Assembly (NCBI RefSeq): GCF_011752995.1
Contig: NZ_VWWL01000012.1
Location: 148,915 to 212,914, forward strand
Direction: 5' to 3'
From: Burkholderia sp. Ax-1724
GTDB lineage: Bacteria > Pseudomonadota > Gammaproteobacteria > Burkholderiales > Burkholderiaceae
DNA: 64,000 nucleotides
Notes under the pieces: model-generated
Seen by the model: the letters and a program-made list of their open reading frames with translations, nothing else
What the model was told of the DNA's origin: nothing
Databases searched by the model: none
Shown here: positions 54,348 through 63,812 of the stretch, piece by piece
Layout: each line of letters starts with the position of its first letter
Position numbering within the stretch: position 1 is the stretch's first letter
Position numbers and translations under genes: made by a program

Positions 54348-54443
54348 GGCTTTTCGCTCACGCTTGGTTGCTCGCTTGATTGCCTGCTTGCTTGTTCGCT
54401 CGCTCGTTTATCTGGCTACCTGGCTACCCAGTCAGTCACTCGC

Positions 54444-55046
54444 TCACGGTCTTTCGGTCAGCGACGCCGCCGTGCGCGCGACGCGTGCGCCGAGCGCCAT
54501 CGCGAGCGTTTTCTCGTCGGCGGAGATGCCTTGCCCGGCCGTGCCTGCGCGCGCGAAATGCGATGCGCCGTAGGGCGTGCCGCCGGTTTGCGTGGTCGAG
54601 AGCGCGCTCTCGGTGTACGGAATGCCGACGAGCAGCATGCCGTGATGCAGGAGCGGCAGCATCATCGAGAGCAGTGTGGATTCCTGGCCGCCGTGCAGGC
54701 TGCCGGTCGACGTGAACACGCAGGCCGGCTTGCCGGCGAGCGCTCCCGAGAGCCACTGCGGCGTGGTGCCGTCGAGAAAATATTTGAGCGCGGCCGCCAT
54801 GTTGCCGAAGCGGGTCGGCGAGCCGAGCGCGAGGCCCGCGCATTCATCGAGGTCGCGCAGCTCGACGTAGGGCGGCCCTTCGGCGGGGATGTCCGGCTCG
54901 CTCGCCTCGCAGACCGTGGAAACCGCCGGCACGGTGCGCACGCGCGCCTGCATGCCGGGAACGCTGTCGACGCCGTGCGCAATCGCGAGCGCAAGTTCGC
55001 GTGTGGCGCCATGACGGCTGTAATAAAGCACGAGAATGTCTTTCAT
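54444..55046 (-). CDS. wrbA: WrbA-type NAD(P)H:quinone oxidoreductase
   Basis: 200 residues. A flavodoxin-like fold that binds FMN and reduces quinones by two electrons. The FMN phosphate loop is LYYSRHGATRELA at the N-terminus. GSPTRFGNMAAALKYFLD and FTSTGSLHGGQESTLLSMM are the next conserved blocks. ATG 55046 is chosen as family-typical; a 21-codon upstream extension overlaps the promoter region of the divergent gene. Confidence 0.94.
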   Translation of the reverse strand: MKDILVLYYSRHGATRELALAIAHGVDSVPGMQARVRTVPAVSTVCEASEPDIPAEGPPYVELRDLDECAGLALGSPTRFGNMAAALKYFLDGTTPQWLSGALAGKPACVFTSTGSLHGGQESTLLSMMLPLLHHGMLLVGIPYTESALSTTQTGGTPYGASHFARAGTAGQGISADEKTLAMALGARVARTAASLTERP

Positions 55047-55201
55047 AGGCCTCATCGGTGAACGGGTATTATAGGGGCTCGGTCCGCTGCACAGGCCGCT
55101 CATGGCCATTCGGCCAGGTGCGTTCGGCCTCGCGCCGCGTGCGGTCCGCGCAGTCCCGCGGTAGTGGTTTATCTGGCGGTTCAGTCAGCAAGGAGGCAGG
55201 T

Positions 55202-56515
55202 TTGTTGTCCAGGGTGCGTTTCGATCTCGACACGCTCAGGCGGCTCGCGCAGTTTGCCGCGCAACGCATCGGCGAGGACCGGATTCCGCAGGTCGCGGGC
55301 AGCCTGACGTTCACGACCATGCTCGCGCTCGTGCCGCTCGCCACGGTGGCGTTCGCGCTGTTCACCGCGTTTCCCATCTTCAGTTCGTTCCAGGCGTCGC
55401 TGCAGTTTTTTCTCGCCGACCACCTGATGCCCGCGCAGCTGAACGACCAGATTTTCAAGTATCTGAACCAGTTCGCCTCGAAGGCCAAGGGGCTGACGAC
55501 GATCGGCATGATCATCCTGTTCGTCACCGCGGTCATGACGATGATGACCGTCGAATCGGCGTTCAACGTGATCTGGCGCGTGCGCAAGGCGCGGCCCGTC
55601 GCGCAGCGCGTGCTGGTCTACTGGGCGATCATCACGCTCGGGCCGATCCTGATCGGCGTGAGCCTGTCCATTTCGTCGTATCTGTTCACGCAATCGATGT
55701 CGTTCTCGGCCGCGCAGCGCATCACGCCGCTGATCGAATGGGCGCTCGCGGGCGCCGCGCTGCCGCTCACCGCGCTCGCGTTCACGATTCTTTACGTTTA
55801 TCTGCCGAACTGCCGTGTCGAATGGCGCGACGCGGTGATCGGCGGCGTCATTGCGGCGGTCGCCTTCGAACTCGGCAAGCGCGGTTTCGGCTATTACGTG
55901 CGCCGCATTCCGACCTATACCGCGGTATATGGCGCGTTCGCCGCCGTGCCGCTGTTCCTGCTGTGGATGTACCTGTGCTGGTTCATTACGCTCACGGGCG
56001 CGATGATCTCGTCGGCCTTGCCGGCGATCCGCATCGGCCAGTTTCACCGGCCCGTTTTCAACGGCAGCAATCTGTTCGATTCGCTCGAACTGCTCGCGCG
56101 GCTCTCGGAGGCGCGCGAGGCCGGCAAGCCGGGCTACACGATGCCCGAGCTCGCGCGCATGCTTCGCCGCGATATGGACACGACGCTGATGCTGCTGCAG
56201 CGGCTCGAGGAGATCGAGTGGATCGCGCGCCTGCAGGAAGACCGGGCCGGGCCGCACTACGTGCTGGTCGTGAACCCGGCACAGGCCACGGTGCAGCGGC
56301 TCTTCGATCTGTTCGTGATCGACCGCGCGGAACTCACGTATCAGCTCGAACTCGAGTCGACGCGCGTGGACAGCGAGATGCTGCTGGCGGCGCTCGATAA
56401 CGACAGGCTGAAGCTCACGCTCGCCGCGCTGCTGGCGGCACGCGCGGCCACAAGGTCGGCCCGGGCAGCGGGAAGCGCGCGCGAGGCGGCTTCGCTGCCG
56501 CATCCGGCGGCGTGA
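55202..56515 (+). CDS. YihY/UPF0761-family membrane protein
   Basis: 437 residues. Six or so membrane helices at about 35-290, with VAGSLTFTTMLALVPLATVAF and RIPTYTAVYGAFAAVPLFLLW as family blocks (formerly called RNase BN). A ~130-residue cytoplasmic C-terminus has a winged-helix-like stretch (YTMPELARMLRRDMDTTLMLLQRLEE). Function unknown. The start appears to be TTG: AAGGAGG at 55190-55196 is well placed for TTG 55202 or 55205, and the ORF upstream of it has no similarity. Confidence 0.88.
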   Translation: MLSRVRFDLDTLRRLAQFAAQRIGEDRIPQVAGSLTFTTMLALVPLATVAFALFTAFPIFSSFQASLQFFLADHLMPAQLNDQIFKYLNQFASKAKGLTTIGMIILFVTAVMTMMTVESAFNVIWRVRKARPVAQRVLVYWAIITLGPILIGVSLSISSYLFTQSMSFSAAQRITPLIEWALAGAALPLTALAFTILYVYLPNCRVEWRDAVIGGVIAAVAFELGKRGFGYYVRRIPTYTAVYGAFAAVPLFLLWMYLCWFITLTGAMISSALPAIRIGQFHRPVFNGSNLFDSLELLARLSEAREAGKPGYTMPELARMLRRDMDTTLMLLQRLEEIEWIARLQEDRAGPHYVLVVNPAQATVQRLFDLFVIDRAELTYQLELESTRVDSEMLLAALDNDRLKLTLAALLAARAATRSARAAGSAREAASLPHPAA

Positions 56516-56601
56516 GGTTGCGGTTCGCAGCGGTGGGTTTTTGCCGCAACGACGGCACGCAACGACGGCTCGAAGCCACAACACGCAATTGCAGCACGCA
56601 A

Positions 56602-56922
56602 CTACAGCGAGATTTTCCCCACGCAGATGTCCTTGAACATCACCCAGTCTCCCATCAGGCTGTAGAGCGGATGGCGGAAGGTGGCCGGCTTGTTCTTCTC
56701 GAAGAAGAAATGGCCGATCCACGCAAAGCCGTAGCCGCAGATCACCGCCGCAGGCAGCCATAGCCAGTCGCCGGTGGCGAGCGCCATGGCGAGGCAGCCG
56801 ATCACGCCAAGCGAGCCGACGAAGTGCAGCCGCCGCGAGACCGGGTTGCGATGCTCGCTGAGGTAGTACGGGTAAAACTCCGCGAAATTCGCGAAGTGAT
56901 CGGTGTGCGCTGTATGAGCCAT
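56602..56922 (-). CDS. Mpo1-like (DUF962) membrane protein
   Basis: 106 residues. The pattern FYPYYLSEHRNPVSRRLHFVG near the N-terminus and IGHFFFEKNKPATFRHPLYS near the C-terminus carry the conserved histidines of yeast Mpo1, a dioxygenase in 2-hydroxy fatty acid breakdown. Two or three short helices lie between. Bacterial members are little studied. It is a single gene with 254 bp of apparently empty sequence upstream. Confidence 0.88.
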   Translation of the reverse strand: MAHTAHTDHFANFAEFYPYYLSEHRNPVSRRLHFVGSLGVIGCLAMALATGDWLWLPAAVICGYGFAWIGHFFFEKNKPATFRHPLYSLMGDWVMFKDICVGKISL

Positions 56923-57176
56923 GGTGGCCTCCGGATAGAACGCAGCTTATGGATGCAGCCCGATTGCCGGCCCGCTGCCCGTGGTTGCCCGCCGTTGCCG
57001 CGAGTTGGTTTTACCGCGTGCCGGCCGTTATCGGACACGAGCTGAAGAAGACTGACTTCGAACATTTTCCGGCTGTCGCGCCTCGCGTGCAACCTGGCCA
57101 TTCGGACGATGGCAGGGCGCGTTTGGCTCCGGTATCTTGACCATTCGCGACGACTTCCTCTGCGACACCGCGACAC

Positions 57177-58001
57177 CTAGCGCGGCGCTCGCGAAGCGAA
57201 GCTGAACAGCGCATCGAGCGTTGCGTCGGGCTGCTCGGTCATCAAGGCGTGGCCCGCGTCGAGCGTGATCGTGTCGACCGGCGTGCCGGCCTGCGCAAGC
57301 GCGCCGGCGATTGCCTGCGCGGCGAGCGGCGGCGTCATCGCATCGCGCCGGCCGACGATCAGCCGCGTCGCGCAGCGCACCTGAGCCGCGCGGGCGAGGC
57401 CGTCGGCGTAGGTGTGGCAGGCGGTGAAGTCGGTATGGAACAGGTGCGGTTCGCCGCTCGCCGAAACGTGTTCCATGAGCCGCTGGTTCATGCCGTGCAG
57501 CCAGAAGCCCGGGCCCGGGCAGGACGGCTTGGCCGCCAGCGTCGAGTGCGACCACTGGTTGACCATGCCGATCGCCTCGGGCTCGCGGTTGAGTGCGGCG
57601 TCGAGCAATGCGTCGGAGACGGCCATCGGCATCGCGGTCGCGAGCAGCGCGAGATGCGTCGCGCGTTCGGGGTAGCGGCCCGCGAAGTCGAGCGCGATCA
57701 GCGAGCCCATGCTGTGGCCGGCCACGAACGCACGCGCCACGCCCACGGCGTCGAGCAGCGCGGCGAGCCAGTCGGCCATCGCCGGCACGCTCGTGAGCGC
57801 GGGGCCGGCACTGCGGCGGTGGCCCGGCAGGTCGACCGCGAGCACGCCGAAGCCGTGGTGCGCGAAGTAGCGGCTTTGCAGCGCCCACACGCTGTGGTCG
57901 TGCTCCGCGCCGTGAATGAACACCGCGGCGGGCAGGCTGGCGTCGAACGGTTTGCCGCCGGTATAGGCGTAGGCGGCTTGGCCCTGAACGGTGACGATCA
58001 T
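57177..58001 (-). CDS. Alpha/beta hydrolase
   Basis: 274 residues. The nucleophile elbow is VAGHSMGSLIAL (Ser near residue 98). The oxyanion block is FIHGAEHDHSVW. The acid is in LIVGRRDAMTPP and the histidine in DAGHALMTEQPD. The substrate is unknown. Its start overlaps the stop of the sulfhydrylase gene as ATGA, so the two are translated together; it might act on a product or reactant of homoserine acylation, but that is speculation. The same frame stays open far upstream, which is a chance extension. Confidence 0.88.
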   Translation of the reverse strand: MIVTVQGQAAYAYTGGKPFDASLPAAVFIHGAEHDHSVWALQSRYFAHHGFGVLAVDLPGHRRSAGPALTSVPAMADWLAALLDAVGVARAFVAGHSMGSLIALDFAGRYPERATHLALLATAMPMAVSDALLDAALNREPEAIGMVNQWSHSTLAAKPSCPGPGFWLHGMNQRLMEHVSASGEPHLFHTDFTACHTYADGLARAAQVRCATRLIVGRRDAMTPPLAAQAIAGALAQAGTPVDTITLDAGHALMTEQPDATLDALFSFASRAPR

Positions 58002-59389
58002 GCGGACTCCGGGCGGGACGGGGGCGTGGCGCCAGATGGGGTGCGGCTCGCGGCGGCGTTCTGTTGCGCGGCGCCCGCGCGCGGCGTCGCGGCGGCCTGC
58101 GCCCCGGCTTTCTGGGCGGCCTTCAGCGCGCGCTTGAGATCGTCGATCAGGTCGTCGGGGTCTTCGAGACCGATCGACAGGCGGATCGTGCCTTCCGTGA
58201 TGCCCGCCTCGGCGAGCGCGGCGGCGTCCATGCGGAAATGCGTCGTCGAGGCCGGATGGATCACGAGCGAGCGCGCGTCGCCGACGTTCGCGAGGTGCGA
58301 GAACAGCGACAGCGCTTCGATGAACGCGCGCCCGGCCGCGCGGTCGCCGCGCAGATTGAAGCTGAACACCGCGCCGGCGCCGCGCGGCAGCAGCCGCTGC
58401 GCGAGCGCGTGATCGGGATGCGTCGGCAACTCGGGGTAAGCGACCGTTTCGACCGCGGCGTGAGCGGCGAGGAACTCGACCACGCGCCGCGTATTGGCGA
58501 CGTGCCGTTCCATGCGCAGCGGCAGTGTCTCGATGCCTTGCAGCAGTTGCCACGCGGCCTGCGGATGCAGGCACGCACCGAAGTCGCGCAGACCTTCGCG
58601 GCGGGCGCGCAGCAGGAACGGCGCGACGGTGCTTTCCTCGGCGAACACCATGCCGTGAAAGCCGTCGTAGGGCTCGGTCAATTCGGGAAAGCGGCCCGAG
58701 GCGTCGAAGTCGAACGTGCCGCCGTCGACCAGCACGCCGCCGATCGTCGTGCCGTGGCCGCCGAGAAACTTGGTCGCCGAGTGATAGACGAAGTCGGCGC
58801 CGTGCTCGAAGGGCCGTAGCAGATAGGGCGTCGTGAAGGTCGAGTCGACCAGCAGCGGCACGCGGTGTGCGTGCGCGATCTGCGCGAGCGCGGCGATGTC
58901 GAGCACGTCGAGGCCCGGATTGCCGAGCGTTTCGCCGAACAGCAGGCGCGTATTGGGACGTAGCGCCGCCCGCCACGCGTCGAGGTCGCCGGGCTTGACG
59001 AAGCTCGTCTCGATGCCGAAGCGCCGCAGCGTGTAGTGCAGCAGATTGTGCGAGCCGCCGTACAGCGCGCTCGAGGCGACGATATGCGAGCCGGCGCCCA
59101 TCAGCGTGACGATCGCGAGGTGGAGCGCGGCCTGGCCGCTCGCGGTGCCGATCGCGCCCGCGCCGTTTTCGAGCGCGGCCACGCGTTCCTCGAATACGGC
59201 GACGGTCGGGTTCGAAATGCGCGAGTAGACATGGCCGGCGCGCTCCATGTTGAAGAGCGCCGCGGCGTGATCGGGATCGCGAAACGAAAACGAGGTAGTC
59301 TGGTAGATAGGCGTGGCGCGCGCGCCGGTGACGGGGTCGGGCGCGGCGCCGGCGTGCAGCGCAAGCGTATCGAAACGGTTGGCGGACAT
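57998..59389 (-). CDS. O-acetylhomoserine sulfhydrylase / Cys-Met PLP enzyme
   Basis: 463 residues. It should form homocysteine (or methionine) from O-acylhomoserine and sulfide or methanethiol. FDTLALHAGAAPDPVTGA at the start and IYQTTSFSFRDP are MetY-like. The PLP lysine is in YHSATKFLGGHGTTIGG. SHLANVGDARSLVIHPAS is the C-terminal block. A ~35-residue Ala/Pro/Ser-rich tail follows. ATG 59389 is used; a GTG six codons earlier is also open. Confidence 0.92.
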   Translation of the reverse strand: MSANRFDTLALHAGAAPDPVTGARATPIYQTTSFSFRDPDHAAALFNMERAGHVYSRISNPTVAVFEERVAALENGAGAIGTASGQAALHLAIVTLMGAGSHIVASSALYGGSHNLLHYTLRRFGIETSFVKPGDLDAWRAALRPNTRLLFGETLGNPGLDVLDIAALAQIAHAHRVPLLVDSTFTTPYLLRPFEHGADFVYHSATKFLGGHGTTIGGVLVDGGTFDFDASGRFPELTEPYDGFHGMVFAEESTVAPFLLRARREGLRDFGACLHPQAAWQLLQGIETLPLRMERHVANTRRVVEFLAAHAAVETVAYPELPTHPDHALAQRLLPRGAGAVFSFNLRGDRAAGRAFIEALSLFSHLANVGDARSLVIHPASTTHFRMDAAALAEAGITEGTIRLSIGLEDPDDLIDDLKRALKAAQKAGAQAAATPRAGAAQQNAAASRTPSGATPPSRPESA

Positions 59390-59676
59390 CGTGGGCGGCG
59401 GGGCCACGGGCGGCCTCGCAAAGGATGAGGGTGGCCGGCCATCGTATCACCGGCGCGCGCCGTATCAAGCGCGGCTTTCCCGCGGGGCTGTCCGCGAGTC
59501 CGCCGGCCTGTGCCCGGAGGGCGGAGCGCGACGCGTTCATGCCGGCGCACGGATCCGGCATGATGCAAGCGCCGCCGCGCCAGGCCGGGCGGCCCGCTTT
59601 CCTTTTATGGGCCTTTCCGCTAGGATCGAAAAATCATTTCATGCATTGCCAGACGAGTGGTATCAGGAGATAGATC

Positions 59677-60141
59677 ATGCGAGTCAGCGACATTCTTAAG
59701 GTCAAGGGCAACACCCTTTTTACGGTCACGCCGGATACCGCGCTGCATGAGGCCGTCAATACAATGGCCGAGCACGATATCGGCTCGCTCGTGGTGATGG
59801 AGTACGGCGATCTCGTCGGCATGCTGACGTTTCGTGAAATCATCATGACGTTGAGCAAGAATGGCGGCAGCGTCGGTACCTCCACGATCCGCAAGGTGAT
59901 GGACGATCATCCGCTCACCTGCACGCCGGAAACCGACGTCAACGAAGTGCGCCGCATGATGCTCGAACACCATGTGCGTTATCTGCCGGTCATGGAAAGC
60001 CGTACGCTGATGGGCGTGATTTCGTTCTACGACGTCGCGAAGGCGGTGGTCGAAGAGCAGGGTTTCGAGAACCGCATGCTCAAGGCTTATATCCGCGACT
60101 GGCCGGAAGAACAGCAGCAGGAGCAGCAGCCGACGCGCTGA
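59677..60141 (+). CDS. Two-CBS-domain protein
   Basis: 154 residues. Two CBS motifs pair to form one Bateman module: about 10-65 (LHEAVNTMAEHDIGSLVVM, GMLTFREI) and 75-130 (VNEVRRMMLEHHVRYLPVM, GVISFYDVAKAV). Such modules bind adenine nucleotides and act as sensors. No attached catalytic domain is present. The tail is Gln/Glu-rich. AGGAGATAGATC precedes the ATG. It is followed 154 bp later by the LplT-PlsC gene. Confidence 0.94.
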   Translation: MRVSDILKVKGNTLFTVTPDTALHEAVNTMAEHDIGSLVVMEYGDLVGMLTFREIIMTLSKNGGSVGTSTIRKVMDDHPLTCTPETDVNEVRRMMLEHHVRYLPVMESRTLMGVISFYDVAKAVVEEQGFENRMLKAYIRDWPEEQQQEQQPTR

Positions 60142-60295
60142 TGCGTGTCGATCCGGCGTCGCGCCCGGGCTCATGCCGCGGGCGCGAATCTGCTCACAGA
60201 GCGTGCGCGCAGGCGCGCGCTTTTTTTCTGCCCGATTTTCTGCCCGGTCGCCGGACGGGCAACGCGCGATTTTCCCGCGCCCTTTCCCCAACCTC

Positions 60296-62233
60296 ATGAA
60301 CGATCGTCCCTTGCCTGCCGCCCGTCGCGCCGCTCGCGCGCATGAAGCGCACGAATCCCAGTTCCGTCTGCTGCGCCAGCGCCGTTTCGCGCCGTTTTTC
60401 TGGACGCAGTTCCTCGGCGCGATGAACGACAACGTCTTCAAGATCGGCTTCACGTCGCTCGTCACGTATCAGGCGGCGCGTTTTTCCGGCGTCGATCCGA
60501 AAACCGCGGCGTTCCTGATCTCGGCGATCTTCATTCTGCCGTTCGTGCTGTTCTCGGCCACGTCCGGCCAGATCGCCGACAAGTACGACAAGGCGAAGCT
60601 CACGCGGCTCGTCAAGAGCTTCGAGATCGTGGTGATGCTGATCGGCGGCGCGGGCTTCTGGCTGCATGCCGCGCCGCTGCTGTATCTGTGCACGTTCCTG
60701 ATGGGCGTGCATTCGACCGTGTTCGGGCCGGTCAAGTACTCGTATCTGCCGCAGCATCTGTCGGAGGCGGAACTGGTCGGCGGCAACGGCATGGTCGAGA
60801 TGGGCACCTTCGTCGCGATCCTGATCGGCACGATCATCGGCGGCGCGGGCGCGGGGATGGTCGGGCACGGCGCGCTGGTGCTCGCCTGCGCGTGTATCGC
60901 GATCGCGCTGGTCGGCCGCGTCGTGTCGGGCTTCGTGCCGGCCACGCCGGCGCCGCAGGCCGATCTGCGCATCAACTGGAATCCGTTCAGCGAAACGTGG
61001 CGCAACCTGAAGCTCGCGCGCGAAAACCGCACCGTGTTCCTGAGCCTGCTCGGCATTTCGTGGCTGTGGTTCATCGGCGCGACGTTCCTCGCGTCGTTCT
61101 TCAATTTCGCGAAAGACGTGCTCTCGGCCGATCCCGACGTCGTGACCGTGCTGCTCGGCACCTTCTCGATCGGCATCGGCATCGGCTCGCTGCTGTGCGA
61201 ACGGCTCTCGAAGCGGCGCATCGAAATCGGCCTCGTGCCGCTCGGCTCGATCGGCATGAGCGTGTTCGCCATCGACCTCTTTTTCGCAAGCCATGCGCTG
61301 CCGCCGGCCGGGCATCTGCTGAGCGTCGGCGAGTTTCTCGGCCGCTTCGCGCATTGGCGCGTGCTCGCCGACCTGTTCCTGCTCGCGCTGTTCGGCGGCC
61401 TGTACAGCGTGCCGCTTTATGCGCTGATCCAGAGCCGCAGCCAGCCGAGCCATCGCGCGCGCATTATCGCCGCGAACAATATCCTCAATTCGCTGTTCAT
61501 GATCGTCTCGGCGCTGATGGCGATGGTGCTGACCTCGGCCGGCTTCAGCATTCCGGCGATCTTCCTCGTCACCGCGCTGCTGAATGTCGTGGTCGCGTGC
61601 TACATCTATTCGCTCGTGCCCGAGTTCCTGCTGCGCTTCATCGCGTGGCTGCTCGTGCACACGTTCTACCGGATCCGGCTCGTGCACGCCGAGCGGATTC
61701 CGCAAGAGGGCGCGGCCGTGCTCGTGTGCAATCACGTAAGTTTCGTCGATGCGATCGTGATCATGGCCGAGAGCCCGCGGCCGATCCGCTTCGTGATGGA
61801 TCATCAGATATTCAAGTCGCCGTTCGTCGGCTGGCTGTTCCGCGATGCGAAGGCGATTCCGATCGCGCCCGCGCACGAGGACGCCGCGTTGCTCGCGCAA
61901 GCCTACGACCGTTGCGCGCAGGCGCTCGCCGAGGGCGAGCTCGTCTGCATCTTCCCGGAAGGCAAGCTCACGCGTACCGGCGAGATGAATCCGTTCCGTC
62001 ACGGCGTGACCGAGATCGTCAAGCGCACACCGGCGCCAGTCATTCCGATGGCGCTGCGCGGGTTGTGGGGCAGCGTGTTTTCGCGCGCCGTCGATACGCA
62101 CTGGCCGCGGCCCATCGGGAAGGGGATGATGAGCCGGCTGAGTCTCGCGGTGGGCGAGCCGATCGAGCCGGAGCAGGCGACGCCCGAACGGCTGCAGGAA
62201 ATCGTGAGCGAGCTGCGCGGTGCGCGGAAATAG
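60296..62233 (+). CDS. MFS lysophospholipid carrier fused to acyltransferase (LplT-PlsC type)
   Basis: 645 residues. The N-terminal ~430 residues are a twelve-helix MFS domain of the LplT kind (FFWTQFLGAMNDNVFKIG, FSATSGQIADKYDKA). The C-terminal ~200 residues are a PlsC acyltransferase with the catalytic block NHVSFVDA (H-x4-D) and FPEGKLTRTGEM. It should flip lysophospholipids inward and re-acylate them in one polypeptide. The AMP-forming acyl-ACP synthetase part of E. coli Aas is absent. ATG 60296 is used; the ORF extends 41 codons upstream without similarity. Confidence 0.92.
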   Translation: MNDRPLPAARRAARAHEAHESQFRLLRQRRFAPFFWTQFLGAMNDNVFKIGFTSLVTYQAARFSGVDPKTAAFLISAIFILPFVLFSATSGQIADKYDKAKLTRLVKSFEIVVMLIGGAGFWLHAAPLLYLCTFLMGVHSTVFGPVKYSYLPQHLSEAELVGGNGMVEMGTFVAILIGTIIGGAGAGMVGHGALVLACACIAIALVGRVVSGFVPATPAPQADLRINWNPFSETWRNLKLARENRTVFLSLLGISWLWFIGATFLASFFNFAKDVLSADPDVVTVLLGTFSIGIGIGSLLCERLSKRRIEIGLVPLGSIGMSVFAIDLFFASHALPPAGHLLSVGEFLGRFAHWRVLADLFLLALFGGLYSVPLYALIQSRSQPSHRARIIAANNILNSLFMIVSALMAMVLTSAGFSIPAIFLVTALLNVVVACYIYSLVPEFLLRFIAWLLVHTFYRIRLVHAERIPQEGAAVLVCNHVSFVDAIVIMAESPRPIRFVMDHQIFKSPFVGWLFRDAKAIPIAPAHEDAALLAQAYDRCAQALAEGELVCIFPEGKLTRTGEMNPFRHGVTEIVKRTPAPVIPMALRGLWGSVFSRAVDTHWPRPIGKGMMSRLSLAVGEPIEPEQATPERLQEIVSELRGARK

Positions 62234-62449
62234 TGTGGGGCGCGATGGCGGCGGCCGCGGTGTCGATTGTCGCGGCCGACCCGATTTCTTTTTCCCTCCC
62301 GGTGGCGGACCGCCTATGACGTCGCAACCCACCCGGCTTTTCGGCGCGTTTTCGCGCCGATCGTTCCGTCAGGCCTGATCGGCGATGGCCGGTCAAGCCC
62401 GGCGGGCTGGCATAATAGCGGCTTCCCCGCATTTCTTTGGACGACGCTC

Positions 62450-63550
62450 ATGTCCGGCAACACGCTCGGTACGCTTTTCACTGTCACGACCTTCGGCGAA
62501 TCGCACGGCCCCGCTATCGGCTGCGTGATCGACGGCTGCCCCCCGGGCATGGCGCTCAACGAAGCCGATATCCAGTTCGAACTCGATCGCCGCAAGCCGG
62601 GCACGTCGCGCCACGTTACGCAGCGTCAGGAAGAAGACAAGGTCGAGATCCTGTCGGGCGTGTTCGAAGGCAAGACCACCGGCGCACCGATCGCGCTGCT
62701 GATCCGCAATACCGACCAGCGCAGCAAGGACTACGGCAACATCGCCGACACCTTCCGCCCAGGTCACGCCGACTACACCTACTGGCAGAAATACGGCATT
62801 CGCGACTATCGCGGCGGCGGCCGTTCGTCGGCGCGGCTGACGGCGCCGACAGTGGCGGCCGGCGCGGTCGCGAAGAAGTGGCTGCGCGAGAAATTCGGCA
62901 CCGAAATTCGCGGCCATATGGCGGCGCTCGGCGATATCGACGTGCCGTTCGTCGACTGGGCGCAGGTGCACGAGAATCCGTTCTTCGTGCCGAACGCCGA
63001 CATCGTGCCGCAACTCGAAGCGTATATGGACGCGCTACGCAAGGACGGCGATTCGATCGGCGCGCGCATCAACGTGGTGGCGTCCGGTGTGCCGGTCGGT
63101 CTCGGCGAGCCGCTGTTCGATCGCCTCGATGCCGACATCGCGCACGCGATGATGGGCATCAACGCGGTGAAGGGCGTCGAGATCGGCGCGGGTTTCGCGA
63201 GCGTGGCGCAACGCGGCTCCGTGCATGGCGACGAGCTGACGCCGGAAGGTTTCGTCGGCAATAACGCGGGTGGTGTGCTCGGCGGTATTTCGACGGGGCA
63301 GGACATCACGGTGTCGATCGCGATCAAGCCGACGTCGAGCATCCGTACGCCGCGTCGTTCGATCGACAAGGCGGGGCAGCCAGCCATCGTCGAAACGTTC
63401 GGGCGGCATGACCCGTGCGTCGGCATTCGCGCGACGCCGATCGCCGAGTCGATGCTCGCGCTCGTGCTGATTGATCATGCGCTGCGGCATCGGGGGCAAT
63501 GCGGCGATGTTTCGGTGAGCACGCCGAAGATCGCGGCGAGCGCGCCTTAA
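62450..63550 (+). CDS. aroC: Chorismate synthase
   Basis: 366 residues, full length. It converts 5-enolpyruvylshikimate-3-phosphate to chorismate, the last common step of aromatic synthesis, using reduced FMN. The three signatures are seen: GESHGPAIGCVIDGCPPG near the start, YRGGGRSSARLTA near residue 127, and RTPRRSIDKAGQ near residue 305. CATAAT at 62411-62416 may be the -10 element. The 216-bp gap before it holds a small hairpin (GGCGCG-TTTT-CGCGCC, 62343-62358). Confidence 0.98.
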   Translation: MSGNTLGTLFTVTTFGESHGPAIGCVIDGCPPGMALNEADIQFELDRRKPGTSRHVTQRQEEDKVEILSGVFEGKTTGAPIALLIRNTDQRSKDYGNIADTFRPGHADYTYWQKYGIRDYRGGGRSSARLTAPTVAAGAVAKKWLREKFGTEIRGHMAALGDIDVPFVDWAQVHENPFFVPNADIVPQLEAYMDALRKDGDSIGARINVVASGVPVGLGEPLFDRLDADIAHAMMGINAVKGVEIGAGFASVAQRGSVHGDELTPEGFVGNNAGGVLGGISTGQDITVSIAIKPTSSIRTPRRSIDKAGQPAIVETFGRHDPCVGIRATPIAESMLALVLIDHALRHRGQCGDVSVSTPKIAASAP

Positions 63551-63636
63551 CGCGGGTCCCGCTGATGCGGCGCCGTAAGCGCGTCGCGCAGCGGACTACC
63601 GTATCGACGATTTCAGGATTGAATGGATTGGCGGGC

Positions 63637-63657
63637 CGACCGGGCGAGACCCGGTCG
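63637..63657. terminator. Weak hairpin between aroC and the ETF-QO gene
   Basis: CGACCGGG (63637-63644) and CCCGGTCG (63650-63657) form an 8-bp stem with a 5-nt loop, between two convergent genes. No T-run follows on either strand. Confidence 0.35.
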
Positions 63658-63812
63658 TGCACGAGCCATCGTCATAAGAGAAAACGGCGAAGGGGCAGCG
63701 AAACGCGGAAGAGAGCGTATAGGCGATAGCGCGAACGCACTATCGAAACTTGCCCCCGCAACACAGTCCTTCTGTTCCGAACAGTGCGCCGCGAAGGCAA
63801 GCCAAACATCAA

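Noticed and set aside
58002..59561. In-frame 5' extension of the alpha/beta hydrolase gene to 794 codons
   Set aside because: The extension is the sulfhydrylase gene read in another frame; the hydrolase fold begins at ATG 58001.
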